Assembly: GCA_022791635.1 (NCBI GenBank)
Contig: JAAVZL010000047.1
Span: 1 to 64,000, forward strand
DNA: 64,000 nt
Source of the DNA: Lachnospiraceae bacterium
GTDB taxonomy: Bacteria; Bacillota; Clostridia; Lachnospirales; Lachnospiraceae
Direction: 5' to 3'
Under the pieces are notes generated by a model. It worked only from the letters and a program-made list of their open reading frames with translations, was not told where the DNA came from and did not search any database. Position 1 is the first letter of the stretch, and every line of letters begins with the position of its first letter. Below, one piece after another: positions 23,810 through 33,124 of this stretch. A program made the position numbers and the translations under genes.

Positions 23810-26272
23810 ATGAATCGGGAAGTAACATTGATAATAGAAGGAATGACCTGCGCCTCCTGCAGTGCGGCAGTGGAGCGTGTTACCGGGAAGCTTTCGGGGG
23901 TGGAGAGCAGTCAGGTGAATCTGGCAACCAACCGGGCCCGGATTGTCTATGATCCGGAACAGGTAACGGTGGAAATGCTCTGTGAGCGGATTGAGCGGGC
24001 AGGCTTCGGGGCCAGGGAGGAGCAAAAAGCCACTGCGGTGAACCAGGAGATTACCCTGAATATCGAAGGAATGACCTGCGCTTCCTGCAGTGCGGCGGTG
24101 GAGCGGGTGACAAGAAAGCTTCCCGGAGTCATAAGCAGCGAGGTGAATCTGACCACCAACAAGGCTCATATTGTATACGATCCCTCAAAGGTAAAGCTTG
24201 CGGACATTAAGCTTAAGATTGAAAAGGCCGGCTTTGTGCCTAAGGACGTGGAAAAAGAGGATCGAAGCGCAGAGCAGAACGAACAGCTTGAGAGGCTGCG
24301 CAGGCAGAAGCAGAATCTGATTGTCACCATCTGTCTGGCCGTTCCTCTGCTGTATATTTCCATGGGACACATGATTCCCGTGACGCTGCCGCTGCCGGAT
24401 TTTCTCCATATGCACAGCCATCCGCTGAATTTTGCCCTAGCCCAGCTTCTTTTGACGGTACTGATCCTCTGGCAGGGACGAAAATTTTATATTGTGGGCT
24501 TTAAGACTTTATTCCGGGGCCATCCCAATATGGATTCTCTTGTGGCAATCGGTACGGGAAGCGCCTTTTTCTATAGTTTGGCCATGACCCTGGGGATTCC
24601 CTCTAACCCCGCCTGCGTGGAGAATCTGTACTACGAGTCGGCGGCAGTGGTGGTGACTCTCATTATGCTTGGCAAATATATGGAGGCAAGAAGCAAGGGC
24701 AAGACCTCCGAGGCTATCCGAAAGCTGATGGAGCTTGCGCCGGATACGGCCATCCTCTTAAGAGACGGTCAGGAGGTGGAGGTCCGGGTGGAGGAAGTGG
24801 TTCCGGGAGATATTCTTCTGGTAAAGCCCGGCAGCAAGGTTCCTCTGGACGGGACCGTGACCGGAGGTTTTAGCAGTGTGGACGAATCCATGCTGACCGG
24901 AGAGAGCATACCGGTGGAAAAGGAAGCAGGCGACACGGTCATCGGCGGCAGCATGAACTTTAACGGAGCTATGGAGATTCAGGTAACCCATGTGGGAGCC
25001 GACACCACCCTTTCCCGCATTATCCAGATGATGGAGGATGCCCAGGGGAAAAAGGCGCCGATTTCCAAGCTTGCGGATACGGTGGCCGGATATTTTGTGC
25101 CGACGGTTATGGGAATTGCCGTTGTGGCGGCCGTTATCTGGGCGATTCTCGGACACGATGCGGCCTTCGTCCTGACTATTTTCGTATCCGTTCTTGTAAT
25201 AGCCTGCCCCTGCGCTCTGGGACTGGCGACGCCTACGGCTATTATGGTGGGAACAGGTCTGGGGGCCAGTCACGGAATCCTCATTAAGAGCGGCGAGGCT
25301 CTGGAGACCACCCACAAGGTCCAGGTGGTGGTTCTGGATAAGACGGGAACCATTACCGAAGGAAAGCCCAAGGTGGTGGATGTGATTTCTCATGAAATGG
25401 AACCGGAAGAGCTTCTGCGTCTGGCCGCAAGCTGTGAGCGCGCTTCCGAGCATCCTCTGGGCGAGGCTATTGTAGCCGGGGCTTTCGAGCGGGGCCTTTC
25501 TCTTGCACAGACCGAAAGCTTCCAGAGCGTGACCGGAAAGGGCATCGAGGCGGTCCTTGAGGGCCATTCCTTCCAGATTGGAAACAGAAGAATGCTTGAG
25601 GAGCGTAAGGTAGCTCTGGGAGCCTATGAGGAAGCGGCCAAAACAGCCGCAGGCAAGGGACAGACGCCCATGTTTGTGGTGAGAGACGGCAGTCTTGCGG
25701 GAATTATCTGTGTGGCAGATACCATCAAGGATACCAGTAAGGAGGCCATTGCCCAGATGCGAGGCTTAGGGATCCGGGTGGTGATGCTGACGGGAGACAA
25801 TCAGCTGACGGCAGATTACATCGGAAGCCAGGTGCAGGTGGACGAGGTGATTGCGGAGGTGCTCCCGGGAGATAAATCCCAGGTGGTGGACCGCTACCAG
25901 AAGGAGGGCTTCTGTGTGATGATGGTGGGAGACGGCATCAACGATGCGCCGGCTCTGGTACAGGCAGATGTGGGAGCCGCCATTGGAAGCGGAAGCGACA
26001 TAGCGCTGGAATCCAGCGACCTTGTTCTCATGAAGTCGGATTTGAAGGATGTGTACAAGGCCATCCATTTAAGCCGGGCAACCATCCGCAATATTAAGCA
26101 AAATTTGTTCTGGGCCTTCTTTTATAACAGTTTGGGGCTTCCCATTGCGGCCGGATTGTTGTATGCTTTAGGTGGACCCCTGTTAAATCCGATTTTTGCA
26201 GGGCTGGCCATGTCTTTTAGCTCCGTGTCTGTAGTCAGCAATGCACTGCGGCTTAAGAGGCTGAAGCTGTAG
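23810..26272 (+). CDS. copA: Copper-exporting P1B-type ATPase
   Basis: 820 aa from the ATG at 23810 (AGGAGAGGA upstream). The longer open frame from 23624 runs through the promoter and operators and is rejected. Seen: two heavy-metal-binding domains, each with GMTCASC (near 11-17 and 88-94); metal-site CPC in [14 protein letters not shown] near 464; phosphorylation motif DKTGT near 508; SEHPLGEA near 550; and [10 protein letters not shown] near 705. It exports Cu(I) from the cytoplasm. It leads a copper island with csoR and a small chaperone, separated from them by palindrome R2. Confidence 0.96.
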   Translation: MNREVTLIIEGMTCASCSAAVERVTGKLSGVESSQVNLATNRARIVYDPEQVTVEMLCERIERAGFGAREEQKATAVNQEITLNIEGMTCASCSAAVERVTRKLPGVISSEVNLTTNKAHIVYDPSKVKLADIKLKIEKAGFVPKDVEKEDRSAEQNEQLERLRRQKQNLIVTICLAVPLLYISMGHMIPVTLPLPDFLHMHSHPLNFALAQLLLTVLILWQGRKFYIVGFKTLFRGHPNMDSLVAIGTGSAFFYSLAMTLGIPSNPACVENLYYESAAVVVTLIMLGKYMEARSKGKTSEAIRKLMELAPDTAILLRDGQEVEVRVEEVVPGDILLVKPGSKVPLDGTVTGGFSSVDESMLTGESIPVEKEAGDTVIGGSMNFNGAMEIQVTHVGADTTLSRIIQMMEDAQGKKAPISKLADTVAGYFVPTVMGIAVVAAVIWAILGHDAAFVLTIFVSVLVIACPCALGLATPTAIMVGTGLGASHGILIKSGEALETTHKVQVVVLDKTGTITEGKPKVVDVISHEMEPEELLRLAASCERASEHPLGEAIVAGAFERGLSLAQTESFQSVTGKGIEAVLEGHSFQIGNRRMLEERKVALGAYEEAAKTAAGKGQTPMFVVRDGSLAGIICVADTIKDTSKEAIAQMRGLGIRVVMLTGDNQLTADYIGSQVQVDEVIAEVLPGDKSQVVDRYQKEGFCVMMVGDGINDAPALVQADVGAAIGSGSDIALESSDLVLMKSDLKDVYKAIHLSRATIRNIKQNLFWAFFYNSLGLPIAAGLLYALGGPLLNPIFAGLAMSFSSVSVVSNALRLKRLKL

Positions 26273-26275
26273 AAC

Positions 26276-26450
26276 GGAGGATGCGGGAAAATAAGCCATC
26301 AGCCATTTCCATATCCTTTGTTCGGACGGTTCACGTACATGCTGTCTGCTCTTGTCGGACTCTAAGTCCGCCAATATCAGACATCCTGTGCGTGAACAGC
26401 CGGACACCGGATATTGGAAAAGTCTGCTGTCTTATTTTCCCGCATCCTCC
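26276..26450 (+). repeat. Large palindromic repeat, copy R2
   Basis: 175 bases filling the gap between copA (stop 4 bases before) and csoR. The outermost arms GGAGGATGCGGGAAAATAAG (26276-26295) and its exact complement (26431-26450) are unlike R1. The core keeps CGGACGGTTCACGTACAT, GTGAACAGCCGGACACCGGA and ATATTGGAAAAG. The top stem is CGGACT with AGTCCG. The left inner arm (CCATCAGCCATTTCC) has drifted from the right. Confidence 0.85.
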
Positions 26451-26470
26451 AAAACCGGAATGGAGGTAGT

Positions 26471-26800
26471 ATGGAACAGGAAAAACGAAAGGAAAGCTGT
26501 AGCTGCCAGGAGGGCTGCTGTGTGAAGACCAAGCATCGGGACAGTGAAGAGTACAAGGGACTCATTCACCGTTTAAGCCGTATCGAGGGCCAGGTCCGGG
26601 GCATTCGCACGATGCTGGAGGAGGAGCGCTACTGCGTGGATATTCTTACACAGGTATCCGCCATCCAGTCGGCTTTAAACGCCTTCAACAGGGAGCTTCT
26701 TTCCAACCACATCAAAACCTGTGTGGTAAAGGACATCAAAAGCGGCGATGAGACGGTCGTAGACGAGCTCTGCGACACCATCCGAAAGCTGATGAAATAA
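26471..26800 (+). CDS. csoR: CsoR-type copper-sensing repressor
   Basis: 109 aa from the ATG at 26471 (GGAGGTAGT upstream). DUF156 four-helix fold: HRLSRIEGQVRGIRTMLEEE near 35-54, then CVDIL, NHIKTC. The Cys...His-x-x-x-Cys metal ligands of CsoR are present (YC near residue 57; NH and TC near 82-86). The N-terminus is unusually Cys-rich (CSCQEGCC near 11-18) and may add metal sensitivity. Copper binding would release it from the ATACCC/GGGTAT sites in the copA promoter. Confidence 0.92.
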   Translation: MEQEKRKESCSCQEGCCVKTKHRDSEEYKGLIHRLSRIEGQVRGIRTMLEEERYCVDILTQVSAIQSALNAFNRELLSNHIKTCVVKDIKSGDETVVDELCDTIRKLMK

Positions 26801-26832
26801 AGAATAACATGAAAACAAGGAGGAACAAAGAA

Positions 26833-27027
26833 ATGACAGTATTAAAAGCAGAAGATATGCACTGCGAGAAATGTGTGGAGCGAATCACCAAGGCCCTTAC
26901 GGGAGCCGGACTGGACTTCAAGGTGAGCCTTGCGGACAAGACCGTCACCATTGACGGCTGTGAAAACTGTGTGGCAAAGGCCAAGGAACTGATGGATGAT
27001 CTGGGCTTTGAGACCGTAGAGGTTTAG
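26833..27027 (+). CDS. Small heavy-metal-associated (CopZ-like) protein
   Basis: 64 aa from the ATG at 26833 (AAGGAGG at 26817-26823 upstream). HMA fold with MHCEKC near residues 9-14, in place of the usual MxCxxC, and a second pair GCENC near 43-47. It probably ferries copper to CopA or buffers it. It lies 32 bases after csoR in the same operon. The second Cys pair is not standard for CopZ. Confidence 0.82.
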   Translation: MTVLKAEDMHCEKCVERITKALTGAGLDFKVSLADKTVTIDGCENCVAKAKELMDDLGFETVEV

Positions 27028-27056
27028 TCAATTCGCATTTTTAAGTTGTATGGATG

Positions 27057-27081
27057 GGGCTGTCAGGAAATACCGCAGCCC
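27057..27081 (+). terminator. Small hairpin after the copper operon
   Basis: GGGCTG (27057-27062) with CAGCCC (27076-27081), no T-run. Weak terminator candidate. Confidence 0.35.
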
Positions 27082-27097
27082 TTATGGCAATGTCAGT

Positions 27098-27201
27098 AAG
27101 TTAAGCCCACAGGGATTACCGGCGCAGGGGAGGAGGGCCGCCCCGCTAAGGGGGTGGCGGTTCTTGCCCGGAGCCTTTATAAGCCTTTCAGGGCTTAACT
27201 T
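27098..27201 (+). repeat. Second palindromic repeat family, copy S1
   Basis: Ends are AAGTTAAGCCC (27098-27108) and GGGCTTAACTT (27191-27201). The interior is GC-rich with GGCGCAGGGGAGGAGGGC, a stem GCCGCCCC/GGGGGTGGCGG-like, and TTCTTGCCCGGAGCC. The same interior occurs reversed at 46480-46600. It lies directly ahead of the flavodiiron gene. Non-coding. Confidence 0.8.
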
Positions 27202-27236
27202 CCGTCGCGCAGCGACTATAAATAGGAGGTAAAATT

Positions 27237-29774
27237 ATGGAAGCAAAGGCATATAAGCTCAGAGACAATTTCTACTGGGCAGGAATTTTGGACGACAGTC
27301 TTCGTGTATTTGATATCATTATGTACACGGAATTCGGAACCACTTACAATTCCTATGTATACAAGGCAGGGGATAAAATCGTCCTTTTTGAGACGGCAAA
27401 GGCCAAATATTTTGACGCATACTTAAAGGAACTGGAAGAAGTCGTGGATGTGAAGAAGATTGACTATCTGGTGGTAAGCCATACGGAGCCGGACCACGCA
27501 GGGAGCGTGGAGCGCCTTTTGGAGCTGAATCCGGGGCTCAAGGTGATTGCCACGCCCACAGCCATTTCCTTTTTGAAGCATATCGTGAACCGGGAGTTTT
27601 GCAGCATCCCGGTTAAGGATAATCAGGAAATGAAAATCGGAACGCTTACCATGCGCTTTCTCCATGTGCCCAACCTGCACTGGCCGGACACCATGTACAC
27701 CTATCTGGAGGAGGAGCAGATCCTGGTGACCTGTGATTCCTTTGGATCCCACTACTCCTTTCCGGAAATTGTGTCCAGCAAGGTAACCAATGAGGCGGAT
27801 TACTGGAAGGCTACCCGCTACTATTTCGACTGCATCATCGGACCCTTTAAGCCTTTTATGTTAAAAGCGCTGGATCGGATCCGGGACCTGGATATTTCCA
27901 TGATCTGTACGGGCCACGGGCCGGTTCTGGACAGCGGTATTGACCGGATGCTGAATACCTATCAGGAGTGGTGTACGGTCGTGAATCCCAACCCCAAAAA
28001 GACCGTGGTGATTCCCTATGTGAGCGCCTACGGCTACACGGGACAGCTGGCAGAGCAGATCGGGAAGGGAATAGAGGACAGCGGCGACATTGACGTGAGA
28101 AGCTATGATCTGGTGACGGCAGATCAGGGAAAGGTTCTTGAGGAGCTTGGCTTTGCGGACGGTATCCTGTTTGGCACGCCAACCATTGTGGGAGAGGCCT
28201 TAAAGCCCATCTGGGATCTGACCACCTCCATCTTTGCAGGCACCCACGGCGGGAAGCTGGCCAGTGCCTTCGGAAGCTACGGCTGGAGCGGCGAGGGTGT
28301 GCCTCATATCATTGAGCGCCTTCGGCAGCTTCACATGCGTGTGACAGAGGGCTTTCGGGTACGCTTTAAGCCTAGTGAGGTGGATCTCTTAAATGCCTAT
28401 GAATACGGCTATAATTTCGGCTGTATGCTCCTTGACAAGGAGAATCCCAAGAAGTCCAAGGGAAAAACCAGCCTTGTAAAATGCCTGGTATGCGGCGAGA
28501 TTTTCGATTCCTCCCTGGAGATCTGTCCGGTCTGCGGCGTAGGAAAGGAGAATTTTGTGCCTGTGGAGAGTGAGGAGACAGAGTATCGGAAGGATACCAA
28601 GAATCTCTACGCTATCCTTGGAAACGGAGCAGCCGGCCTGAATGCAGCAAAGGCCATACGGGAGCGGGATAAGACAGGAGGCGTATTCCTGATTTCCAAT
28701 GAGGAGTATCCGGCCTACAACCGGCCCATGCTCACTAAGTCCATGGTGGCAGGCTTAAGTGCAGATCAGATTGCCATCCAGGATGCCTCCTGGTACGAGG
28801 AGAACAACATTGTCCAGATCCTGGGCAAGCAGGTGAAGACCGTTGATACAAAGGAAAAAGAGATAATTACCGAGGACGGGGCAAAATTCAAGTATACAAA
28901 GCTCATCTATGCCCTGGGCTCCGAGTGCTTCATTCCTCCCATTCCCGGTGTGGATAAGCCGGAGGTTGTGGCGATCCGGCGGCTGTCCGATACCGAAAAG
29001 GTGACAGGGCTTTTGTCTGAGACGAAAGAGGCCGTGGTCATCGGCGGAGGCGTTCTGGGACTGGAGGCTGCATGGGAGCTTAAGAAGGCTCACTGTAAGG
29101 TGACGGTTCTGGAGCTGGCACCCCGCCTTATGGGCCGCCAGCTGGATGTGGGCGCCGGGGAGATGCTGAAAAGCATCAGTGAGGCCCAGGGAATTGCCAT
29201 CCACACAGGCGTACAGATCTCTGCCATTGACGGTGAGGACCATGTGACAGGCGTCCGCTTGGGAGACGGAACCGTGATACCGGCTCAGCTTGTGATTGTA
29301 TCCTGCGGCGTGCGCTCCAACATTCAGCTTGCAAAGGAAGCGGGCATAAACGCCGACCGGGCAGTGGTTGTGGACAGCCATATGGCCACCAGCCAGGAGG
29401 ATATCTATGCCTGCGGCGACTGCGCCCAGTATGAGGGCATTAATTACGCCATCTGGCCTCAGGCAGTGGAGCAGGGCAAGGTGGCCGGAGCCAATGCGGC
29501 CGGTGAGGCGCTTACGTATACTACGGTTCCGGCGGCGCTTACCTTCCACGGCATGAATACGGCCCTCTTCTCCATCGGAGATAACGGCAGCAATCCGGAT
29601 CTGGTTTACCGGACCGTGGAATTCAAGGATCAGTCCCGGAAGCAGTATGAGAAGTATTACTTCCGCAACAACCGCCTCTGCGGAGTGATTCTCATTGGAG
29701 ATGTGTCGAAGATGGGAGAGATGACCGAGGCCATCGAGCGAAAGGCCTCCTTCGGGGAGTTGTTCGGCCGGTAA
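27237..29774 (+). CDS. Flavodiiron protein-rubredoxin-NADH oxidoreductase fusion
   Basis: 845 aa three-module enzyme reducing O2 to water and/or NO to N2O with NADH. Residues ~1-250: metallo-beta-lactamase-like diiron domain with HTEPDH (82-87), a His in PNLHWPDT, Asp in TCDSFGSH, and GHGPV. Residues ~255-400: flavodoxin domain (PYVSAYGYTGQLAEQIGKG; FGSYGWSGEG). Residues ~415-445: rubredoxin-type CLVCG and CPVCG. Residues ~455-845: FAD/NAD(P)H reductase (GNGAAGLNAAKAIRE; VVIGGGVLGLEAAWEL; ACGDCAQYEG). This is the class D layout of flavodiiron proteins. RBS AGGAGGT. Protects oxygen-sensitive enzymes such as the glycyl radical and iron-sulfur proteins nearby. Confidence 0.94.
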   Translation: MEAKAYKLRDNFYWAGILDDSLRVFDIIMYTEFGTTYNSYVYKAGDKIVLFETAKAKYFDAYLKELEEVVDVKKIDYLVVSHTEPDHAGSVERLLELNPGLKVIATPTAISFLKHIVNREFCSIPVKDNQEMKIGTLTMRFLHVPNLHWPDTMYTYLEEEQILVTCDSFGSHYSFPEIVSSKVTNEADYWKATRYYFDCIIGPFKPFMLKALDRIRDLDISMICTGHGPVLDSGIDRMLNTYQEWCTVVNPNPKKTVVIPYVSAYGYTGQLAEQIGKGIEDSGDIDVRSYDLVTADQGKVLEELGFADGILFGTPTIVGEALKPIWDLTTSIFAGTHGGKLASAFGSYGWSGEGVPHIIERLRQLHMRVTEGFRVRFKPSEVDLLNAYEYGYNFGCMLLDKENPKKSKGKTSLVKCLVCGEIFDSSLEICPVCGVGKENFVPVESEETEYRKDTKNLYAILGNGAAGLNAAKAIRERDKTGGVFLISNEEYPAYNRPMLTKSMVAGLSADQIAIQDASWYEENNIVQILGKQVKTVDTKEKEIITEDGAKFKYTKLIYALGSECFIPPIPGVDKPEVVAIRRLSDTEKVTGLLSETKEAVVIGGGVLGLEAAWELKKAHCKVTVLELAPRLMGRQLDVGAGEMLKSISEAQGIAIHTGVQISAIDGEDHVTGVRLGDGTVIPAQLVIVSCGVRSNIQLAKEAGINADRAVVVDSHMATSQEDIYACGDCAQYEGINYAIWPQAVEQGKVAGANAAGEALTYTTVPAALTFHGMNTALFSIGDNGSNPDLVYRTVEFKDQSRKQYEKYYFRNNRLCGVILIGDVSKMGEMTEAIERKASFGELFGR

Positions 29775-29792
29775 GAACATTTACAGATTTAT

Positions 29793-29948
29793 AAAAGGGG
29801 TTGTCACAAAATAGGGCTCTTTCTTAACTTTGGATATTTCATTTCAGCCAGTTTTTCTGATTTTGCCGGAAATTGAATACTTCGGCAAAACGGAATCTGG
29901 CAGTATATCCAAACATGAGAAAGAACCCTATTTTGCGACAATCCCTTT
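29793..29948. repeat. 156-base palindrome (MITE-like or terminator)
   Basis: Outer arms AAAAGGGGTTGTCACAAAAT (29793-29812) and the matching right arm ending in CCCTTTTT; inner nested stems CCAG...TTTTGCCG with CGGCAAAA...CTGG. It follows the flavodiiron gene by 18 bases. The arm resembles those of R5 (GGGGATGTCGCAAAACAGG). The rest of the 422-base gap to 30196 is AT-rich and holds the promoter below. Confidence 0.75.
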
Positions 29949-30106
29949 TTCTGTATTTTTTGCCGGATAAAGAGCGATTTATATTTTTTGACGATGCAAA
30001 ATCATTTTCAAAAAAGAAATATTTGTAAAAAACGCACAAAAATATCAGAAAAATAAAAGGAAATAGATGAAAAATAAATACAAGTTCACGAAAATAAAAA
30101 ATGTAT

Positions 30107-30135
30107 TTAACAAAAATGACGAAGTAGGGTAAAAT
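30107..30135 (+). promoter_or_regulatory. Promoter of the LacI-controlled sugar operon
   Basis: TTAACA (30107-30112), 17-base spacer, TAAAAT (30130-30135), with operators directly downstream. Confidence 0.7.
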
Positions 30136-30139
30136 CACA

Positions 30140-30172
30140 TTATCGATAACATTATCGATAATGATAACGTTA
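30140..30172. promoter_or_regulatory. LacI-type operator cluster
   Basis: Perfect palindromes TTATCGATAA (30140-30149), ATTATCGATAAT (30151-30162) and TAACGTTA (30165-30172) in tandem at the transcription start. The likely binder is the LacI-family regulator at 33454. CG-centred palindromes are typical for that family. Confidence 0.7.
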
Positions 30173-30196
30173 ATGTACAGAAAAAAGGAGGTTACA

Positions 30197-31210
30197 GTGA
30201 AGAAAGGATTAATTGCATTACTAGTAGGCGCTATGTGTTTTTCCATGGTAGCATGTAGCTCATCCTCGAGCGAGGCACCAGCGGCGGAGGAAGAGCCGGC
30301 AGAAGAGGAAGCAAAAGCTCCCGAAGAGACCCCGGAAGAGCCGGCAGCAGGCGAGAGCAAAGGAGTCATTGCTCTTTCCTTGAAGACCGTTACCAATGAC
30401 GCTTTCCAGGCGGCTCAGGCAGATGCCGTTCAGGCGGCAGTGGAAGCGGCAGGCTATGAATTCCAGCTTGTAACGGCAGGAAGTGAGACAGAGGTATCTA
30501 CGCAGGTTACGCAGATTGAGGATTTGGTTACCAAGGGAGTTGACGGAATTGTTATCGATCCCATGGACGCCAACGCAGTGCTTCCAGCTATGCAGAAGGC
30601 AAAGGATGCAGGCATTCCTGTTGTTCTGACCGACAGCGCGGTTGCAGAGGGAAATGAAGATCTCTACATAACCTACATCGGAACAGATAACTACGCAGCA
30701 GCGAAGGAAGGCGCAGAGTATCTGACCGAAGCCCTTGGAAATCAGGGAAATGTAATCCTGGTAAGAGGCGCGAACGGAAACTCCGTAGGAGAGGCTCGTG
30801 CCAACGGCTATAAGGACGGCTTGGGCGACGGCATTACTCTGGCAGGAGAGCAGCCGGGTGATTGGAGCAACGACGTAGCAAAGCAGGTAGTGGAGAATAT
30901 GCTCCAGGCGAATCCGGATGTGGCAGGCATTATGACTTGTTCAGATGTTATGCTTGACGGTATCCTTGAGGCATGCTCTGATGCAGGACTTGAGGATGTT
31001 CTCATTATGAGCTTTGACGGTTCGGACGATGGCCTTACCTATATTAAGGAGGGGAAGGTTCTCGGTTCTATGGCACAGTTCCCGGATGTAATGGGAAGCA
31101 AGGCAGTGGAGATTCTGACGGGTGTGATTGAAGGAACCGTGGATCCCGCTACCGTAGAGAGCTATATCGATTCCGGTACCATCTGCTACAACGCGGACAA
31201 TATTAAATAA
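30197..31210 (+). CDS. Sugar ABC transporter substrate-binding lipoprotein
   Basis: 337 aa from the GTG at 30197 (AAAGGAGG at 30184-30191). Signal sequence KKGLIALLVGAMCFSMVACSS with a lipobox Cys near residue 21 (shown as CFSMVAC). An acidic, alanine/proline-rich linker (about 25-50) is followed by a type I periplasmic binding fold of RbsB type: VIALSLKTVTNDAFQAA; GVDGIVIDPMDANAVLP near 115; GTDNYAAAKEGAEYL; ILVRGANGNSVGEARANGY; SFDGSDDGLTYIKEGKVLG. It captures a monosaccharide or similar polyol outside the cell. Substrate not readable. Confidence 0.92.
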   Translation: MKKGLIALLVGAMCFSMVACSSSSSEAPAAEEEPAEEEAKAPEETPEEPAAGESKGVIALSLKTVTNDAFQAAQADAVQAAVEAAGYEFQLVTAGSETEVSTQVTQIEDLVTKGVDGIVIDPMDANAVLPAMQKAKDAGIPVVLTDSAVAEGNEDLYITYIGTDNYAAAKEGAEYLTEALGNQGNVILVRGANGNSVGEARANGYKDGLGDGITLAGEQPGDWSNDVAKQVVENMLQANPDVAGIMTCSDVMLDGILEACSDAGLEDVLIMSFDGSDDGLTYIKEGKVLGSMAQFPDVMGSKAVEILTGVIEGTVDPATVESYIDSGTICYNADNIK

Positions 31211-31220
31211 AAGATGATTT

Positions 31221-31256
31221 ATGGAGTGGCCATGAGCATCTGGCCACTCCATTTTT
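31221..31256 (+). terminator. Intra-operon terminator/attenuator
   Basis: Perfect 12-base stem ATGGAGTGGCCA (31221-31232) with TGGCCACTCCAT (31241-31252) followed by T residues, between the binding-protein and permease genes. It would keep the binding protein more abundant than the membrane parts. Confidence 0.82.
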
Positions 31257-31267
31257 AAAAGAAAGGT

Positions 31268-32233
31268 ATGGATAAAATGTTACAGAAAATCAAAGCTCAG
31301 AAAAAAATGGGTATGATTCTTGCATGCATCATTCTTTTTGCTATCGCAGGCTCCCGAATACCAAATTATCTGACCCTTTCCAATATATTGAATGTAATCC
31401 GTCAGAGTGCGATTGTATCCCTTGTGGCTTATGGTATGGCTATGGTCATTATTGTAAAGGGAATTGACCTGCCCTCCGGTGGCGTCATTGCCAGCTGTGC
31501 GATGATCAGCGGCCTTATGATGAAGGCAGGACTGCCGGTGCCCCTTTCCATGGCAGCCGGCCTGCTTGCAGGAGCGATAATGGGATTTTTCAACGGCGTT
31601 ATGGTTGAAAAGCTGGAGGTTCCGGCTTTTATTACCACCTTGGTTGTGGGACAGGTGGGAAACGGACTGGCCTTGATTTTGAATTCCGGTAATTCCCTGG
31701 GCGGTTTTCCGGATTCCTACGTGTTCCTTGGAAACGGAGCCATTCTAGGTATTCCGGTCTCCGACTATATTACATTTTTATTTGTGATAATAGCAGCTCT
31801 TATTATGGGACGGACTAAGCTTGGAACCTATATCTATGCCCTGGGCGGAAACGCTACCGTGGTGAAGCAGCAGGGGATTAGCTCCGCAAAAATTAATTAT
31901 TTTGTATTTACATTTTCTGGTTTTTGTGCTGCCGCTGCGGGAATTTTACTGAGCGCTCAGATGAATACGGTTCATCCACAGCAAGGCGGTAATTACCAGC
32001 TGGATGCTGTGGCGGCCAGCGTTATCGGAGGCGTCAGCATGGCAGGAGGAGAAGGAAAGGTATATCTTGCGCTCGTAGGCGCTTTGGTAATCGGTTTTCT
32101 GCGCAATGCTTTAAATCTTCTGGGTTTGCATCCTTATTATCAGAATCTTGTAGTCGGTGTGATTATTGTGGTGGTTGTGGCTGTATCCATGTACAGCAAG
32201 AATAAGCAGCTGGAGGCAGATCAGGTATTCTAA
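31268..32233 (+). CDS. Sugar ABC transporter permease (RbsC-like)
   Basis: 321 aa, about nine membrane segments. BPD_transp_2 features: ILNVIRQSAIVSLVAYGMAM near 44-63, KGIDLPSGGVIA (usual GGIDLS), VEKLEVPAFITTLV near 120, and AASVIGGVSMAGGEGKV near 250-266. It is complete at the C-terminus. It would pair with the second permease downstream and an ATPase to import the sugar held by the upstream binding protein. RBS AAAGAAAGG just upstream. Confidence 0.92.
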   Translation: MDKMLQKIKAQKKMGMILACIILFAIAGSRIPNYLTLSNILNVIRQSAIVSLVAYGMAMVIIVKGIDLPSGGVIASCAMISGLMMKAGLPVPLSMAAGLLAGAIMGFFNGVMVEKLEVPAFITTLVVGQVGNGLALILNSGNSLGGFPDSYVFLGNGAILGIPVSDYITFLFVIIAALIMGRTKLGTYIYALGGNATVVKQQGISSAKINYFVFTFSGFCAAAAGILLSAQMNTVHPQQGGNYQLDAVAASVIGGVSMAGGEGKVYLALVGALVIGFLRNALNLLGLHPYYQNLVVGVIIVVVVAVSMYSKNKQLEADQVF

Positions 32234-32272
32234 TAGTATAAAGGAGGCTTTCATCCGGAGAGGGGAAAAACG

Positions 32273-33124
32273 ATGGGTAAAAAATTTATTAAAGATTATG
32301 GATGTGTGGTCATTTTTTTTATAATTTGTGTCATTGCATCTATTGCAATTCCTAGATTTTTATCGTTTAATAATTTTATGATGATTATTAAGCAGGCGTC
32401 GATTCCGATTATTGTCTGTGTCGCCATGACTATGGTTTTGATGACGGGCGGGATTGATCTGTCACTTGGCTATATGATTGGGCTGGCGTCCATTGCTTGC
32501 GGAATTTTTATCAAGTCTATGGAAATGCCGATTGCTGTGGGTATTTTGCTGACATTGCTTATTGGCGCGGCTTTTGGGCTGCTCAACGGGATCTGTATCC
32601 AGCTTTTGCACGTGCCGGCCTTTATTGCAACTCTTGGTACCGGATATATTATTTACGGCATCGCGCAGATTATCAGCAATGGAGAAACAGTGAATCATCT
32701 GCCGGAAGCCTTTTTGGCTTTGGGCAAGACGAAGATAGGTCCGTTAACTACGACGGTTCTTGTGAGCGCAGTGGTTTGTCTGATTTTCTACTATGTACTT
32801 CACAAATCAACCTTCGGGAGAAATTTGACGGCCTTTGGCATGAATGAGGCGGCAAGCCGCCTGAGCGGAGTGAATACGGCCTTTGTAAATCTGGCTGTAT
32901 ATGTGATAAGCGGCGTGCTTTCCGGCATTGTGGGAATTCTTCTGACCATTGATGTGAACTGTGCACAGCCAACAATGGGCGGAGGAAATTATACGTTTCA
33001 GGTAATTACTGGTACGGTAATCGGCGGCGAGAATCTGTATGGAGGAAAAGGTACGATTGTCGGCGCCATATTTGGTATGCTGACCCTGAAGGTTATTGCG
33101 AATTGTATTAAGCGAGCACTTTAA
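32273..33124 (+). CDS. Second RbsC-like permease, C-terminally truncated
   Basis: 283 aa. Permease signatures are intact to the end: [18 protein letters not shown] near 63-80, [16 protein letters not shown] near 110, [38 protein letters not shown] near 243-260. The chain stops after LKVIANCIK with three unrelated residues, where RbsC homologues continue about 35-40 residues through a last membrane segment. The break coincides with the start of an ATPase fragment, so a deletion has removed the end of this gene. Probably non-functional. Confidence 0.82.
   Translation: MGKKFIKDYGCVVIFFIICVIASIAIPRFLSFNNFMMIIKQASIPIIVCVAMTMVLMTGGIDLSLGYMIGLASIACGIFIKSMEMPIAVGILLTLLIGAAFGLLNGICIQLLHVPAFIATLGTGYIIYGIAQIISNGETVNHLPEAFLALGKTKIGPLTTTVLVSAVVCLIFYYVLHKSTFGRNLTAFGMNEAASRLSGVNTAFVNLAVYVISGVLSGIVGILLTIDVNCAQPTMGGGNYTFQVITGTVIGGENLYGGKGTIVGAIFGMLTLKVIANCIKRAL

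Noticed and set aside
29839..30396. A minus-strand open frame over the 29.8-30.4 kb gap
   Set aside because: Covers the palindrome, the promoter and operators and the start of the binding-protein gene; composition is low-complexity.
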